From assembly GCA_963831645.1 (NCBI GenBank), contig CAWHQZ010000028.1, positions 62,001-126,000 on the forward strand: a DNA stretch of 64,000 nucleotides, in the 5' to 3' direction. Shown here one piece after another: positions 9,392 through 18,739 of this stretch (the first letter of the stretch is position 1; each line of letters opens with the position of its first letter). The DNA is from CAWHQZ01 sp963831645 (GTDB taxonomy: Bacteria > Pseudomonadota > Alphaproteobacteria > Rhizobiales > Aestuariivirgaceae). The notes beneath the pieces are model-generated. The model saw only the letters and a program-made list of their open reading frames with translations. It searched no databases and had not been told where the DNA came from. Made by a program: the position numbers and the translations under genes.

Positions 9392-10285
9392 TCAGGGTTC
9401 CAGACCCATTGCCTTCAAGCGCTCGGGATCGCTAGCCCAGTTTTCACGCACCTTGACGAATAGAAACAGATGCACGGGCCTGGCGAGCTGCCGGCTGAGC
9501 TCGAGACGGGCCAGCCGGCCGATATACTTGATGGTCTGGCCGCCCTCGCCCAGTACAATCTTTCGTTGACCTTCTCGTTCGACATAGATGACCTGTTGGA
9601 TCCTGACCGAACCGTCGGGGCGCTCTTCCCACTGCTCGGTCTCGACCGTTGATTTATACGGCAGTTCCTGGTGAAGCCGATCAAGTATTTTTTCGCGGGT
9701 GATTTCGGCCGCCAGAAGCCGCAGCGGCAGATCTGCTACCTGGTCTTCGGGATAAAGCCAGGGCCCCGGGGGCATGATGGAAGCCAGATATCGCCGAAGC
9801 TCCGGAACGCCATCGCCGGTCCCGGCGCTAACCATGAACGTTGCCGTGAGCTTCAGGGCATCGTTCAGCGTTTGGGCAAGGGTAAGCAACTTCTCGCGTG
9901 GGATCAGATCGATCTTGTTGAGCGCCAGGCTCAAGGCGGGCCGACGCACCCTGAGCTCTGTCGTGATACGCTGAACGTCGGCGGTCATTCCGCGAGCTGC
10001 GTCAACCACGAGAAGGACGGCGTCAGCCCCTGCTGCACCCTGCCAGGCAGCGTTGACCATCGCCGCATCGAGCTTGCGCCGCGGCGCGAAGATACCCGGT
10101 GTGTCGACAGCGATGATCTGAGTTTTGCCCTCGACTATGACACCACGCACCCGAGCGCGCGTGGTTTGCACTTTGCGCGAAACGATGGATATCTTGGCTT
10201 GAGCAAGAGCATTCAGAAGCGTCGACTTGCCGGCGTTGGGCGCGCCGACAATGGCCACAAAACCGCAGCGCGTCTCATGTTCCAC
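9392..10285 (-). CDS. era: GTPase Era
   Basis: Era is a ribosome-associated GTPase that binds 16S rRNA through a KH domain. G1 is GAPNAGKST, G3 DTPG, G4 NKID, and the C-terminal KH part contains VLGEGGQTIKYIG. I place the start at the GTG at 10285, giving 297 residues beginning with VEHETRCGFVAIVG (initiator Met). The open frame runs 24 codons further, but those lie inside rnc and look unlike Era. With this start the gene overlaps the end of rnc by 11 bases. Confidence 0.94.
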   Translation of the reverse strand: MEHETRCGFVAIVGAPNAGKSTLLNALAQAKISIVSRKVQTTRARVRGVIVEGKTQIIAVDTPGIFAPRRKLDAAMVNAAWQGAAGADAVLLVVDAARGMTADVQRITTELRVRRPALSLALNKIDLIPREKLLTLAQTLNDALKLTATFMVSAGTGDGVPELRRYLASIMPPGPWLYPEDQVADLPLRLLAAEITREKILDRLHQELPYKSTVETEQWEERPDGSVRIQQVIYVEREGQRKIVLGEGGQTIKYIGRLARLELSRQLARPVHLFLFVKVRENWASDPERLKAMGLEP

Positions 10286-11027
10286 CTGGCCAGGCCCCCT
10301 CGCGCCTGAGCAGTGCCTCGGCAGCGCGTTGCTCGGCCTGGCGCTTGGAGTTACCATGCCCGTGTGCGGGATGGAGGCCGGTAACTACGACCTTGATCGC
10401 GAAACTGGGGTCGTGGGCCGGGCCGACGCGACCCACCTCGCTGTAGACCGGAGTGCCCAGAGAGCGGGCCGCCGACCATTCCTGCAAAGCTGTTTTGGCG
10501 TCTTTGATGCCAAGCCGGGCACTCCCCAACCGCTCTCGCCAGTGCCGGTGAATGAAGGCGCGTGCGGCGGCGAGGCCGCCATCGAGATAGACGGCGGCAA
10601 TCAGCGCCTCACAGACGTCGGCGAGCATTCGCACGGTCACCTTGGCCGACGGAATGGCGCGAACATCGGTGCGCATGAATTCAGCGATGCCGAGCTCCCT
10701 GCCAATCTCGGCCAACGTGTCGGTACAGACCAATTTGTTTAAAGCCTGACCCAGGGCCCCCACGCTGCCGGTGGCCGAGCTGCGATGCAGATGCTCGGCA
10801 ATAACCAGGGCCAGCACTCGATCGCCAAGAAACTCCAGCGCTTCATTGTTGTGCAGGGCGGACACATCCGACCGGTGGGTAAGGGCGCGAACGAGCAGCG
10901 CTTCGTCGCCGAAGCGATAGCCCGTTTTGGCGGCGACATCACCAGCCAGCGAGGAATGCGCGCGCGGCCCTGTCAATTGACAGTATTGAGGAAGCGGCTC
11001 CACCTTATGGCCATCGGCCATTTCCAT
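10275..11027 (-). CDS. rnc: Ribonuclease III
   Basis: This enzyme cleaves double-stranded RNA during rRNA and mRNA processing. The signature NNEALEFLGDRVL and a second acidic cluster (ADVCEALIAAVYLDGG) form the active site; a double-stranded RNA-binding domain ends the protein (GHGNSKRQAEQRAAEALL). The ATG at 11027 gives 250 residues but overlaps lepB by 55 bases. A TTG at 10976 overlapping the lepB stop would give 233 residues, closer to the family, so the start is uncertain. Confidence 0.95.
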   Translation of the reverse strand: MEMADGHKVEPLPQYCQLTGPRAHSSLAGDVAAKTGYRFGDEALLVRALTHRSDVSALHNNEALEFLGDRVLALVIAEHLHRSSATGSVGALGQALNKLVCTDTLAEIGRELGIAEFMRTDVRAIPSAKVTVRMLADVCEALIAAVYLDGGLAAARAFIHRHWRERLGSARLGIKDAKTALQEWSAARSLGTPVYSEVGRVGPAHDPSFAIKVVVTGLHPAHGHGNSKRQAEQRAAEALLRREGAWPGGT

Positions 11028-11758
11028 GGTTCGAGCAGGCCGGCAGTGCCGTCGTGGGAGAAAAAGATGAGATCGGCCCGGCCGACGAGATTTTCCGCCG
11101 GGACAAAACCGACTGGTTGTAGAAAGCGACTGTCCTGGGAGTTGTCGCGATTGTCGCCCATCATGAAGTAGTGACCCGGAGGCACGACGTACTCAATGGT
11201 ATTGTCGCCCTGCGATTCGGGATCGGCGTCCAGGGTCTCGTAACTCACGCCGTTGGGCAACGTTTCACGGTATCGCGGAACCGGCTCGCCGTCGCCTTCG
11301 CCCGTCAGGTCGACGTAGTCGGCAATGCGCTCGCGCTTCACGGCTTCACCGTTGAGATGCAGAACTCCGTTGATGATCTGCACCCGATCGCCCGGCAGCC
11401 CGATCAAGCGCTTGATATAGTCCGTCTCGTTGTCGGCGGGCAGCTTGAAGACAATCACGTCGCCGCGGGTCGGCTCTTCGGCAAAAAACACCCGGCCGTC
11501 GATGGGCACTGGGCCAAACTTGAACCCCAGCCGTTCAACCCCGAAGTTGAAGGAATATTTGCTGTAGCCATAGGAAAGCTTCGACACGAACAGGTAGTCG
11601 CCGATCTTGAGCGTGGGGTACATCGAGCCGGAGGGAATATTGAACGGCTGAAACAGGAACGTCCTCACCACGAAGGCGAGCAGCAGCGCCTGGACGACCG
11701 TCTTGATGATCTCCCAGGCACTCTCTTCCTTGCGGGTTTCCTGCACGTTCGCCGCCAT
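10973..11758 (-). CDS. lepB: Signal peptidase I
   Basis: The 261-residue membrane protease removes signal peptides on the periplasmic side. A transmembrane segment lies near residues 15-32 (IKTVVQALLLAFVVRTFL). The catalytic serine is in PSGSMYPTLKIGDYL, and the catalytic lysine in YIKRLIGLPGD. The box MGDNRDNSQDSR is present. The ATG at 11758 (MAANVQETRKEES) is chosen because the upstream 40 codons are unlike the family. It lies within the recO-era-rnc-lepB-acpS run. Confidence 0.95.
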   Translation of the reverse strand: MAANVQETRKEESAWEIIKTVVQALLLAFVVRTFLFQPFNIPSGSMYPTLKIGDYLFVSKLSYGYSKYSFNFGVERLGFKFGPVPIDGRVFFAEEPTRGDVIVFKLPADNETDYIKRLIGLPGDRVQIINGVLHLNGEAVKRERIADYVDLTGEGDGEPVPRYRETLPNGVSYETLDADPESQGDNTIEYVVPPGHYFMMGDNRDNSQDSRFLQPVGFVPAENLVGRADLIFFSHDGTAGLLEPWKWPMAIRWSRFLNTVN

Positions 11759-11905
11759 GTGCCGTTCTCTTGGCTGATGGCCCAATTGGACCGGGTGTGC
11801 CAAATCGGGAGTGGAGCCTATAGCCCGCGCGCCGGCTCCAGGCAATCTGGACGGCTGCCCTTGCGGGATATGAAGCACATATGTTGCCTCCAGGCCACAG
11901 CCACT

Positions 11906-12304
11906 TCAGCGCCTGACTGCCCAGATGATGACCATGGCTTGCGCATATGGGAACTCGTCAGTGATGGTCAAGTGAACGACCGCGTCGTGATCCGGCGGAG
12001 TAATGGCGTCGAGACGCGTTCGCGCATTTCCGGTGAGCACCATCGTTGGTTTACCCGAGAAGTCATTGACGACTCCCAGGTCGCGCCAGAACACGCCGCG
12101 GGAAAACCCGGTTCCAAGCGCCTTGGAACAGGCCTCCTTGGCCGCATAACGCTTGGCATAGGAGGCCGCGCGCGCATGCCGCCGGTCGGACTTCTGGCGC
12201 TCGATGGCGGTAAACACCCTACGGGTGAACTTTGACCCGTAGCGCGTGAGAATCCTTTCGATTCGCCTTATGTCGATGATGTCGTTGCCAATGCCCAGGA
12301 TCAT
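11906..12304 (-). CDS. acpS: Holo-[acyl-carrier-protein] synthase
   Basis: The 132-residue enzyme transfers phosphopantetheine from CoA to acyl carrier protein. It starts MILGIGNDIIDIRRIERIL, the conserved magnesium-binding start, and contains the second signature RYAAKEACSKALGTG. Length is normal. It sits between lepB and a DUF2062 gene on the same strand. The 147 bases up to lepB may contain a promoter. Confidence 0.95.
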   Translation of the reverse strand: MILGIGNDIIDIRRIERILTRYGSKFTRRVFTAIERQKSDRRHARAASYAKRYAAKEACSKALGTGFSRGVFWRDLGVVNDFSGKPTMVLTGNARTRLDAITPPDHDAVVHLTITDEFPYAQAMVIIWAVRR

Positions 12305-12312
12305 CCGCGGAC

Positions 12313-12897
12313 TCAGCCACGGATCGCCAGGGCGCGGGCCTTCAGCCGCTCGGCGCGGCGACGCTGGTGTGCCGCCGTGGCCGAGCGCGCTATGAAATAG
12401 AGTGGCACCGCGACGGCAAGACCGAGGAACGTGCTGCCGATAAACATCGGCAGAAGCACGGGGCTGAGTGCTTCCGTCAACTCGCCGATCACGTGAAGCG
12501 GGTGCGTGATGAGCTGGGCCAATGTTGCGTCCGGCACATCAAACTTGAAGTCGGCTCGGCCTTCCTCTCGAAGAACAAGTTCGCCGAGCTGGTAGTTCCC
12601 GATCATCATCAACGGGCAGGTCAGCGGGTTGCAGAGCATCGTGCCCACTGCGGCAGCAAGAAAACTCGCCCCGAGGACCGCGCAGACAATGGCGGCCAGA
12701 ATGATATGGAAACCGATCAGCGGGGTGAAACTCAGAAAGACGCCGATCGCCAACCCGAGCGCAATCGAATGCGGAGCAGCCCTGATGCGTCGAATGCGAT
12801 GCCAGAGATAAGGCCAGGCACGAGAGGGCCCCTTGCGCGGCCAGAGGTAGGCTCTGAGGCGGGCGCTGAACGAGGGGATTTCCCGACGCTTGAACAT
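12313..12897 (-). CDS. DUF2062 family membrane protein
   Basis: The 194-residue protein has a basic N-terminus (RLRAYLWPRKG), a first hydrophobic part with AIGLAIGVFLSFTPLIGFH-like sequence, a conserved NPLTCP stretch, and a last membrane segment near LGLAVAVPLYFIARSA. This matches DUF2062, a family of inner-membrane proteins without an assigned reaction. It is eight bases upstream of acpS and six bases downstream of pyrE, so it is part of the same transcript. Confidence 0.85.
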   Translation of the reverse strand: MFKRREIPSFSARLRAYLWPRKGPSRAWPYLWHRIRRIRAAPHSIALGLAIGVFLSFTPLIGFHIILAAIVCAVLGASFLAAAVGTMLCNPLTCPLMMIGNYQLGELVLREEGRADFKFDVPDATLAQLITHPLHVIGELTEALSPVLLPMFIGSTFLGLAVAVPLYFIARSATAAHQRRRAERLKARALAIRG

Positions 12898-12903
12898 CGG
12901 CTT

Positions 12904-13491
12904 CTAGCCCAGACCCCGACTGCCCGGCTTCGTCGCCGGAATTCGAGCCAGTTCCGGCGGCAGGAGGTCAGCGGGATAGACAGGAATTTCAAGGCAGGCG
13001 AGGCTCACCAGAGGCACCCCGAGGTCGACCTTGCCCCCCGATCGGTCTATCAGGCAGGCAGCTGCTACGGTCTTGCCTCCTTCCGCATCGACTCCGGCCA
13101 TGCACTCCCGCGAAGAGAGCCCGGTAGTGACGATGTCCTCCACCAGCAGAACCCGTGCTCCTCGGGGCACGGTGAAGCCGCGCCGCAAAGCGAGATTGCC
13201 CTCGAGGCGCTCAAAGAAAATCGCCGGGACACCAAACTGCCTGCCCATCTCGTAACCGATAATGACGCCTCCCATTGCAGGAGAAGCCACAAGGTCGAAA
13301 GGACCATCAGCCACCTCACGCACAATGGCCGCAAGGGCTTTGCACAGCCGCTCCGCGCGACGGGCATCCATCAGCACACGCGCGCACTGCAGGTAGTTGG
13401 CGCTGTGCAGTCCCGAGGAGAGGACGAAATGGCCTTCCAGGAGCGCCCCGGCGGCGCGAAACTCGGCCAAAACCTCCTCACGGCTGATCAT
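12904..13491 (-). CDS. pyrE: Orotate phosphoribosyltransferase
   Basis: The 195-residue enzyme joins orotate to PRPP in de novo pyrimidine synthesis. The PRPP-binding motif VLLVEDIVTTG is clear, and the N-terminus (GHFVLSSGLHSANYLQC) matches the short alphaproteobacterial PyrE type. It is followed closely by the DUF2062 gene; the next gene upstream, rsh, ends 67 bases away. Confidence 0.94.
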   Translation of the reverse strand: MISREEVLAEFRAAGALLEGHFVLSSGLHSANYLQCARVLMDARRAERLCKALAAIVREVADGPFDLVASPAMGGVIIGYEMGRQFGVPAIFFERLEGNLALRRGFTVPRGARVLLVEDIVTTGLSSRECMAGVDAEGGKTVAAACLIDRSGGKVDLGVPLVSLACLEIPVYPADLLPPELARIPATKPGSRGLG

Positions 13492-13558
13492 TTACGACTG
13501 CACTGACGCAATAGCGGTGAGCCTCGTTGCGCCTTTGCCCGACCCTGAACGCTTCGTG

Positions 13559-15718
13559 TCAGCCCGTGACACGGCTAACTCCGCTCACCAGTGGCTTGGA
13601 ACGCAATCCGCCTACAATGGAGTTCAAGTGTTTCAAGTCATAAACTTCGACGACAATGTCAAGATCGTAGAAGTCGATGGCGTGGGTTAACATTTGCAAC
13701 TGGTCGATGTTGCCGTCCAGTTCGCCGATGGTTTGGGCCACTTGTGCCAAGGCGCCGATCTCGTTGTGGATCTGCACCTTGATGCGCGACGGATAGCGCA
13801 CGTTGTCGCCGCTGGTGTCCCAGGTCAGGTCCACCCAGCGTTCAGGCTGATCGTCGAAGGCCTGCAGCGCCCGGGCGAATATAGGATAGACAACGATACC
13901 CTCACCCGGTGTCAGGATCCCCACGATACGGTCGCCCGGCACAGCCCCTGTCTCGGCAGATATCTTGATGGGGAGATCGCGATTGACTCCGCGCACGGCG
14001 ATCGGGGGCCCGTCGGTTTTTGCAGCAGCGCCTTTGGTGTGGCGGGGCTCTCTTTTGCGCTTCGTTGCAACCTCAATGCCCATGGCACGGAGCACGTCCG
14101 CGGCGGCCAGTTCACCACGGCCTACCGCGGCAAGCGCGTCTTCGGCGGTCCTGATTCCAAGCCGCGGCACGGCGCTGGCGAGTTTCTTGTCATTCAACGA
14201 CTCACCCGCGGACGAGAGGAGGCGACCCAGGATCTCGCGGCCGAGGCCCGCATACTGGTTGCGTACGGCATTCCGGGTCGCGCGACGAATGGCGGACCGG
14301 GCTTTGCCGGTAACCGTAAAGCCTTCCCAGGCGGCCGGCGGCACCTGGGCTTTGGATCGAATGATCTCGATCTCATCACCGTTCTCGAGCTCGGTCATGA
14401 GCGAGGCATGGCGACCGTTGATGCGGCAACCGACGCAGCCATCCCCGAGTTTGGTATGCACCGCGTAAGCGAAATCGATTGGGGTGGCCCCTTTCGGCAG
14501 AGCGATCAGCGCCCCCTTGGGCGTGAAGCAGAACACCTGGTCGTGGAAAAGCTCGAGCTTGGTATTCTCCAGAAACTCTTTGGGATTGTCTCCTTCCGAC
14601 AACATTTCGACCAGATGCCGGAGCCAGCGATAGGCATTTGATTCGGTGCTCGGCAACCTCACCCCGGTAGTCGCTCTTTCGGCATTCACGATGTCTTTGT
14701 AGAAGGCATGCGCCGCAACCCCCCGCTCGGCAATCTCGTGCATCGTCTTGGTGCGTATCTGCATCTCCACGCGCATGTGATGGGGCCCGATCACGGTCGT
14801 GTGGATCGAGCGGTAGTCATTCTGTTTCGGATTTGAAATGTAGTCCTTGAAGCGCCCGGGAACCATGCGCCAAGTCTGGTGGACCGCGCCCAGCGCCTTG
14901 TAGCACTCATCGACGGTTGTGACGATCACGCGAAATCCGAAAATGTCGGAAAGCTGGCCCAGCGAGAGCTGCTTTTTCTCCATCTTGCGCCAGATCGAAT
15001 AGGGCCTTTTTTCACGACCGGTCACCATGGCCGCAACGCCGGCCTGGGCGAACCGCGCCGAAAGCTCGCTCTCGATTTCCTTCAGGACGTCCCCGCTTTC
15101 CGCATGCAGCTTGTGCAGCCGCGCGACGATGGTCCGGTAGGCCTCCGGGTTCAGCTCCCGGAACGCGATGTCCTCCAGCTCGTCACGCATGTTCTGCATG
15201 CCCATGCGGCCGGCGAGCGGAGCGTAGAGCTCCAATGTCTCCTGGGCGATGCGCAGACGCGTGTCGGGTTTCATGTGGCCGAGGGTGCGCATGTTGTGCA
15301 GCCGATCGGCGAGCTTCACCAGCAGCACCCGGATGTCGTCGGCCATCGCCAGCAGCAGCTTGCGCAGATTTTCCGCCTGCGCCGCCTCCTTGGTGACCAG
15401 ATCAAGCCTCCGGATCTTGGTCAGCCCGTCAACCAGCGCGCCTATTTCCTTGCCGAAAAGATCCTCGATTTCCTGATGCGTCGCCTCGGTATCCTCCACG
15501 ACGTCGTGGAGGAGAGCGGCCGCGATCGTGGCGTCGTCGAGCTTCAGATCGGTGAGGATGGCCGCCACCTCGAGGGGGTGCGAGAAATACGGATCGCCCG
15601 ACGCTCTCCTCTGGGATCCGTGCGCCTTCATGGCGTAGACGTAGGCCCGGTTCAGGAGCTTCTCGTCAGCGTCCTTGTCGTAACCGGTGACTTTTTCGAC
15701 GAGCTCATATTGGCGCAT
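13559..15718 (-). CDS. rsh: Bifunctional (p)ppGpp synthetase/hydrolase (RelA/SpoT homologue)
   Basis: The 719-residue protein makes and degrades the stringent-response alarmone. The HD hydrolase domain is intact (FSHPLEVAAIL, LLHDVVEDTEAT, near residues 45-80). The synthetase domain follows with YSIWRKMEKK and a YRSIHTTV stretch, then a TGS domain (FTPKGALIALPKGATPIDFA) and a C-terminal ACT domain. Alphaproteobacteria normally have one such enzyme. The start ATG at 15718 gives MRQYELVEKVTGYD; 13 upstream codons are open but unlikely. The gene lies downstream of rpoZ. Confidence 0.96.
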   Translation of the reverse strand: MRQYELVEKVTGYDKDADEKLLNRAYVYAMKAHGSQRRASGDPYFSHPLEVAAILTDLKLDDATIAAALLHDVVEDTEATHQEIEDLFGKEIGALVDGLTKIRRLDLVTKEAAQAENLRKLLLAMADDIRVLLVKLADRLHNMRTLGHMKPDTRLRIAQETLELYAPLAGRMGMQNMRDELEDIAFRELNPEAYRTIVARLHKLHAESGDVLKEIESELSARFAQAGVAAMVTGREKRPYSIWRKMEKKQLSLGQLSDIFGFRVIVTTVDECYKALGAVHQTWRMVPGRFKDYISNPKQNDYRSIHTTVIGPHHMRVEMQIRTKTMHEIAERGVAAHAFYKDIVNAERATTGVRLPSTESNAYRWLRHLVEMLSEGDNPKEFLENTKLELFHDQVFCFTPKGALIALPKGATPIDFAYAVHTKLGDGCVGCRINGRHASLMTELENGDEIEIIRSKAQVPPAAWEGFTVTGKARSAIRRATRNAVRNQYAGLGREILGRLLSSAGESLNDKKLASAVPRLGIRTAEDALAAVGRGELAAADVLRAMGIEVATKRKREPRHTKGAAAKTDGPPIAVRGVNRDLPIKISAETGAVPGDRIVGILTPGEGIVVYPIFARALQAFDDQPERWVDLTWDTSGDNVRYPSRIKVQIHNEIGALAQVAQTIGELDGNIDQLQMLTHAIDFYDLDIVVEVYDLKHLNSIVGGLRSKPLVSGVSRVTG

Positions 15719-15828
15719 CGCAGGTCCAGGCGCACGTTGGCAACTGCACCCAAGCATAGTGCGGCAGATACGTTAAGCAAAACATGACCGCGGCCGAACA
15801 TCGGCCCCTGGCGGCGACGCCGTTGCCT

Positions 15829-16239
15829 TCAGTAGCCGGAACGCTGGCTCCCGGGACTCTCGGCGGGGGGCAGGCCTTCCAGACCGCGCAGCAAATCTTC
15901 CTCGGTCATGCGGTCCATTTCGGGGGCGTCTTCATCGGCGGGGGGTGCCGTCGCGTCCCCATCACCGGCAGTGAGCATGAGCGGCGCTTCGGTCGCTTCC
16001 GGCTCGTCGACCTCGACCTGCTTCTGCATGGAGTGAATGTAGTTTTCCCGCAGATCATCGCGGTTGATCGCCGTGTCCGCTATCTCGCGCAGCGCCACGA
16101 CGGGATTCTTGTCGTTGTCGCGCCCAACGGTGAGCGGCGCCCCCTGGGCGATCATGCGGGCGCGGTGCGCCGAGAGCAGCACAAGCTCGAACCGGTTGGG
16201 CATCTTGTCGATGCAGTCTTCGACCGTTACGCGTGCCAT
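15829..16239 (-). CDS. rpoZ: DNA-directed RNA polymerase subunit omega
   Basis: Omega helps assemble RNA polymerase and forms part of a (p)ppGpp site. The 136-residue protein begins MARVTVEDCIDKMPNRFELV, the conserved start, and continues with RARMIAQGAPL and REIADTAI. The tail is acidic and low in complexity, as in other Hyphomicrobiales. Start ATG 16239 is preferred over 55 upstream open codons. rpoZ followed by rsh is a common arrangement that links the alarmone enzyme with its target. Confidence 0.95.
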   Translation of the reverse strand: MARVTVEDCIDKMPNRFELVLLSAHRARMIAQGAPLTVGRDNDKNPVVALREIADTAINRDDLRENYIHSMQKQVEVDEPEATEAPLMLTAGDGDATAPPADEDAPEMDRMTEEDLLRGLEGLPPAESPGSQRSGY

Positions 16240-16327
16240 CGGGCTCGCCTCCTGAAGCAACGGATGATCTGTGAACTGGGTTGGGCCGGCTTTTAGGGCC
16301 AGGCCGCCGGAATTGCAAGCACGGGCT

Positions 16328-16828
16328 TTACCACAGCATTCGCGCGACGATCCTCCCCGGCTCGTTGTCCGGGAGCTTGTCCAAAAGCTGCCGGGCGGTT
16401 TCACCCGACACGGGATGGCGCCAGCCCGGCGCTATCTCGGCGATCGGGACGAGAACAAAGGGTCGCCTGGCAAGTTCCCGATGCGGAAGAGTCAACCGGC
16501 CGCCGGAGCGCCGCAAACCATGGTAGTCGAGAACATCGAGATCGAGCGTCCTCGCGCCCCACCGCGGTCCGCAATGCCGCCCGGCATCCCTCTCGATCGC
16601 CTGGAGCTTCGCCAGAAGCTTTTCCGGACCGAGGCCTGTCGCCACCGCGCAGACGGCGTTGAGAAAGGGGGGCTGCTCGAGCCTTCCCAGCGGCGCGGTC
16701 TGGAACAGCGCCGACACCGGCCCGAGGCGAACGCCGTCGCGATCGAGCCGCCGCAGCGCGGTGCGCATCGTAGCGTGCGGCGGACCCCACGGCCCGCCGA
16801 TGTTGCTGCCAAGCGCGATGAGGATCAT
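16328..16828 (-). CDS. folK: 2-amino-4-hydroxy-6-hydroxymethyldihydropteridine pyrophosphokinase
   Basis: HPPK transfers pyrophosphate to the pterin in folate synthesis. The protein of about 166 residues starts MILIALGSNIGGP, has the QTAPLGRLEQPPFLNAVC block, and the family signature RWGARTLDLDVLDY followed by LTLPHREL. The ATG at 16828 is favoured because the upstream open codons lie in the divergent promoter region of the next gene. It precedes rpoZ on the same strand. Confidence 0.94.
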   Translation of the reverse strand: MILIALGSNIGGPWGPPHATMRTALRRLDRDGVRLGPVSALFQTAPLGRLEQPPFLNAVCAVATGLGPEKLLAKLQAIERDAGRHCGPRWGARTLDLDVLDYHGLRRSGGRLTLPHRELARRPFVLVPIAEIAPGWRHPVSGETARQLLDKLPDNEPGRIVARMLW

Positions 16829-16941
16829 GCCCGACCTTGTTGAAACCCGCTGTCGATGCAGATAGGGTGATCGACATTCAAGCACAGCGGCGAATTTGCG
16901 CCCCGGCATTCAGACAACAGGATAGTTCGAGGAGTTTGGAG

Positions 16942-17550
16942 ATGCATTTCCATCAGCAGGACCGTCTGGCTCTCTTCATTGACGGATCCAACCTGTACGC
17001 CACCGCCAAAGCGCTCGGCTTCGATGTCGACTACCGCAAACTGCTGAGTTACTTCCGACGGAATTCGCGGCTCGTGCGGGCCATCTACTACACCGCGCTC
17101 ATGGAAGATGCGGAATATTCGCCGGTGCGGCCATTGATCGACTGGCTGGACTACAACGGCTTCATGGTCGTCACGAAGCCCGCCCGCGAGTTCACCAACT
17201 CGCTCGGCCGCCGCAAGGTCAAAGGCAACATGGATATCGAGATTGCGATCGACATGATGCAGCTCGCCGACAATCTCGATCACCTGGTGCTGTTTTCCGG
17301 CGACGGAGATTTTCGTTCGCTCGTCGAAGCGGTGCAGGGCAAGGGGCGCAAGGTCAGTGTGGTATCGACGCTCACCACCCGGCCGGCAATGGTTTCCGAC
17401 GACCTGCGTCGCCAGGCAGATCAGTTCGTCGACCTCATGGAGTTGCGGCCGGAAATCGGGCGCGATCCGGCTGAGCGCGAGAGCCGCCGGGCCGAGCGCG
17501 CGCAGCCGGTCCAGAAGGGCGACGACTTCGAAGAGTTCGCCAATATCTAG
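16942..17550 (+). CDS. NYN domain protein (LabA/DUF88-like putative RNase)
   Basis: The 202-residue protein starts MHFHQQDRLALFIDGSNLYA and contains DMMQLADNLDHLVLFSGDGDF, the paired aspartate motifs of NYN (PIN-like) nucleases; family members are proposed to act on RNA. ATG 16942 is preceded by GGAG at a good distance. A polar C-terminal tail (ERESRRAERAQ) follows the domain. It is divergent from folK and eight bases upstream of the uracil-DNA glycosylase gene. Confidence 0.88.
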   Translation: MHFHQQDRLALFIDGSNLYATAKALGFDVDYRKLLSYFRRNSRLVRAIYYTALMEDAEYSPVRPLIDWLDYNGFMVVTKPAREFTNSLGRRKVKGNMDIEIAIDMMQLADNLDHLVLFSGDGDFRSLVEAVQGKGRKVSVVSTLTTRPAMVSDDLRRQADQFVDLMELRPEIGRDPAERESRRAERAQPVQKGDDFEEFANI

Positions 17551-17558
17551 GTTGCCCG

Positions 17559-18233
17559 GTGGCTGAGGCAAAAGGCGCGCTGGAGCCGCCGACCGACTGC
17601 CCGTTGTGCCCGCGACTCGCCATTTACCGCAACGACAATCGAGCCGCCAACCCGAGTTGGTACAACGCCCCTGTGCCGTCGTTCGGGGATCCCGGCGCGT
17701 GGCTCGCCGTTGTCGGTTTGGCCCCGGGTCTCAGGGGAGCGAACCGTACCGGGCGGCCTTTCACCGGCGATTTTGCGGGCGAGCTTCTCTATGCCACACT
17801 CGCGCAGTTCGGCCTCGCGGAGGGATCGTATGCGGCCGACCCGGACGACGGGCTGACGCTCCGTGGCGTGATGATCACCAACGCCGTACGGTGCGCGCCC
17901 CCTGACAACAAGCCCAAGCCGCAGGAAATCGCTGCGTGCAACCTGTTCCTCAAAGCTCGGCTGACGGCGCTGCCGGCGCTGACCGCGGTGCTGGCTTTGG
18001 GAAGAATCGCCCACGACGCCACGCTCGACGCGACCGGAGCCAGGCGCAGCACCTTCGGCTTTGCCCACGGCAAGCGCCATGAGCTGAACGGAATCGCCTT
18101 GTTCGACAGCTATCATTGCTCGCGCCACAATACTAATACCGGCCGGCTTACCAAGAGCATGTTCCAAGCGGTGTTCGCGGCAATCATGAACGACAGACGG
18201 AAAGGTCTCCGTATCAGCCGCGGTCGCGAATGA
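17559..18233 (+). CDS. Type-5 uracil-DNA glycosylase
   Basis: The 224-residue protein has CPLCPRL near the N-terminus (an iron-sulfur type Cys pattern), the active-site region VVGLAPGLRGANRTGRPFTG and the C-terminal DSYHCSRHNTNTGRLT, which matches UDG family 5 (UdgB). The enzyme removes uracil and other deaminated bases from DNA. The start is a GTG at 17559, eight bases after the NYN gene. The 3' end overlaps smpB on the other strand by about 20 bases. Confidence 0.9.
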   Translation: MAEAKGALEPPTDCPLCPRLAIYRNDNRAANPSWYNAPVPSFGDPGAWLAVVGLAPGLRGANRTGRPFTGDFAGELLYATLAQFGLAEGSYAADPDDGLTLRGVMITNAVRCAPPDNKPKPQEIAACNLFLKARLTALPALTAVLALGRIAHDATLDATGARRSTFGFAHGKRHELNGIALFDSYHCSRHNTNTGRLTKSMFQAVFAAIMNDRRKGLRISRGRE

Positions 18234-18726
18234 TCCGCTGACGCTGGCGTTGCCAGGCCCTTTCCTTTTGCGCTTCGCGCTTATCGTGCGCCTTCTTGCC
18301 GCGAGCCAGGGCGATGTTCACCTTGGCCCGTCCACGCGGGTTGAAGAAGATCTTCAGGGGCACAATCGTCAGGCCGTCACGCAAAACGCCATGCGCCAGC
18401 TTGTCGATCTCGCGCCGGTGCAGCAGTAGGCGGCGAGGGCGCCGAGGCTCGTGATTGAAACGGTTCGCCTGGCGGTATTCAGGGATGTAGGCATTGACCA
18501 GAAGCAGGTCACCTTTCTGCACTACCGCGTAGGAGTCGCTCAGGCTCGATCGCCCGGCCCGGAGCGATTTGACCTCCGGCCCGTGCAGCTCGATGCCGGC
18601 CTCGTAGGTATCGAGGATCTCGAAGTGAAATCGCGCCCGCCGGTTGTCGGCGACGACCTTTTGCGGCTTGTCAGGGCCATGCGAGACCCTCGGCCGGTCG
18701 GGGCGGGACGCGGCGGGCCTGTTCAC
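18214..18726 (-). CDS. smpB: SsrA-binding protein SmpB
   Basis: SmpB binds tmRNA and brings it to stalled ribosomes. The 170-residue protein shows FEILDTYEAGIELHGPEVKS, LLLHRREIDKL and the C-terminal basic tail KKAHDKREAQKERAWQRQRQ. Its N-terminus is longer and proline-rich compared with E. coli. It lies 13 bases downstream of dapA, a frequent alphaproteobacterial neighbourhood. Confidence 0.95.
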   Translation of the reverse strand: MNRPAASRPDRPRVSHGPDKPQKVVADNRRARFHFEILDTYEAGIELHGPEVKSLRAGRSSLSDSYAVVQKGDLLLVNAYIPEYRQANRFNHEPRRPRRLLLHRREIDKLAHGVLRDGLTIVPLKIFFNPRGRAKVNIALARGKKAHDKREAQKERAWQRQRQRIIRDRG

Positions 18727-18739
18727 GTTCCTCTATTCA

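Noticed and set aside
12367..13506. 379-codon plus-strand frame
   Set aside because: Antisense to the DUF2062 gene and pyrE, with no protein-like motif.
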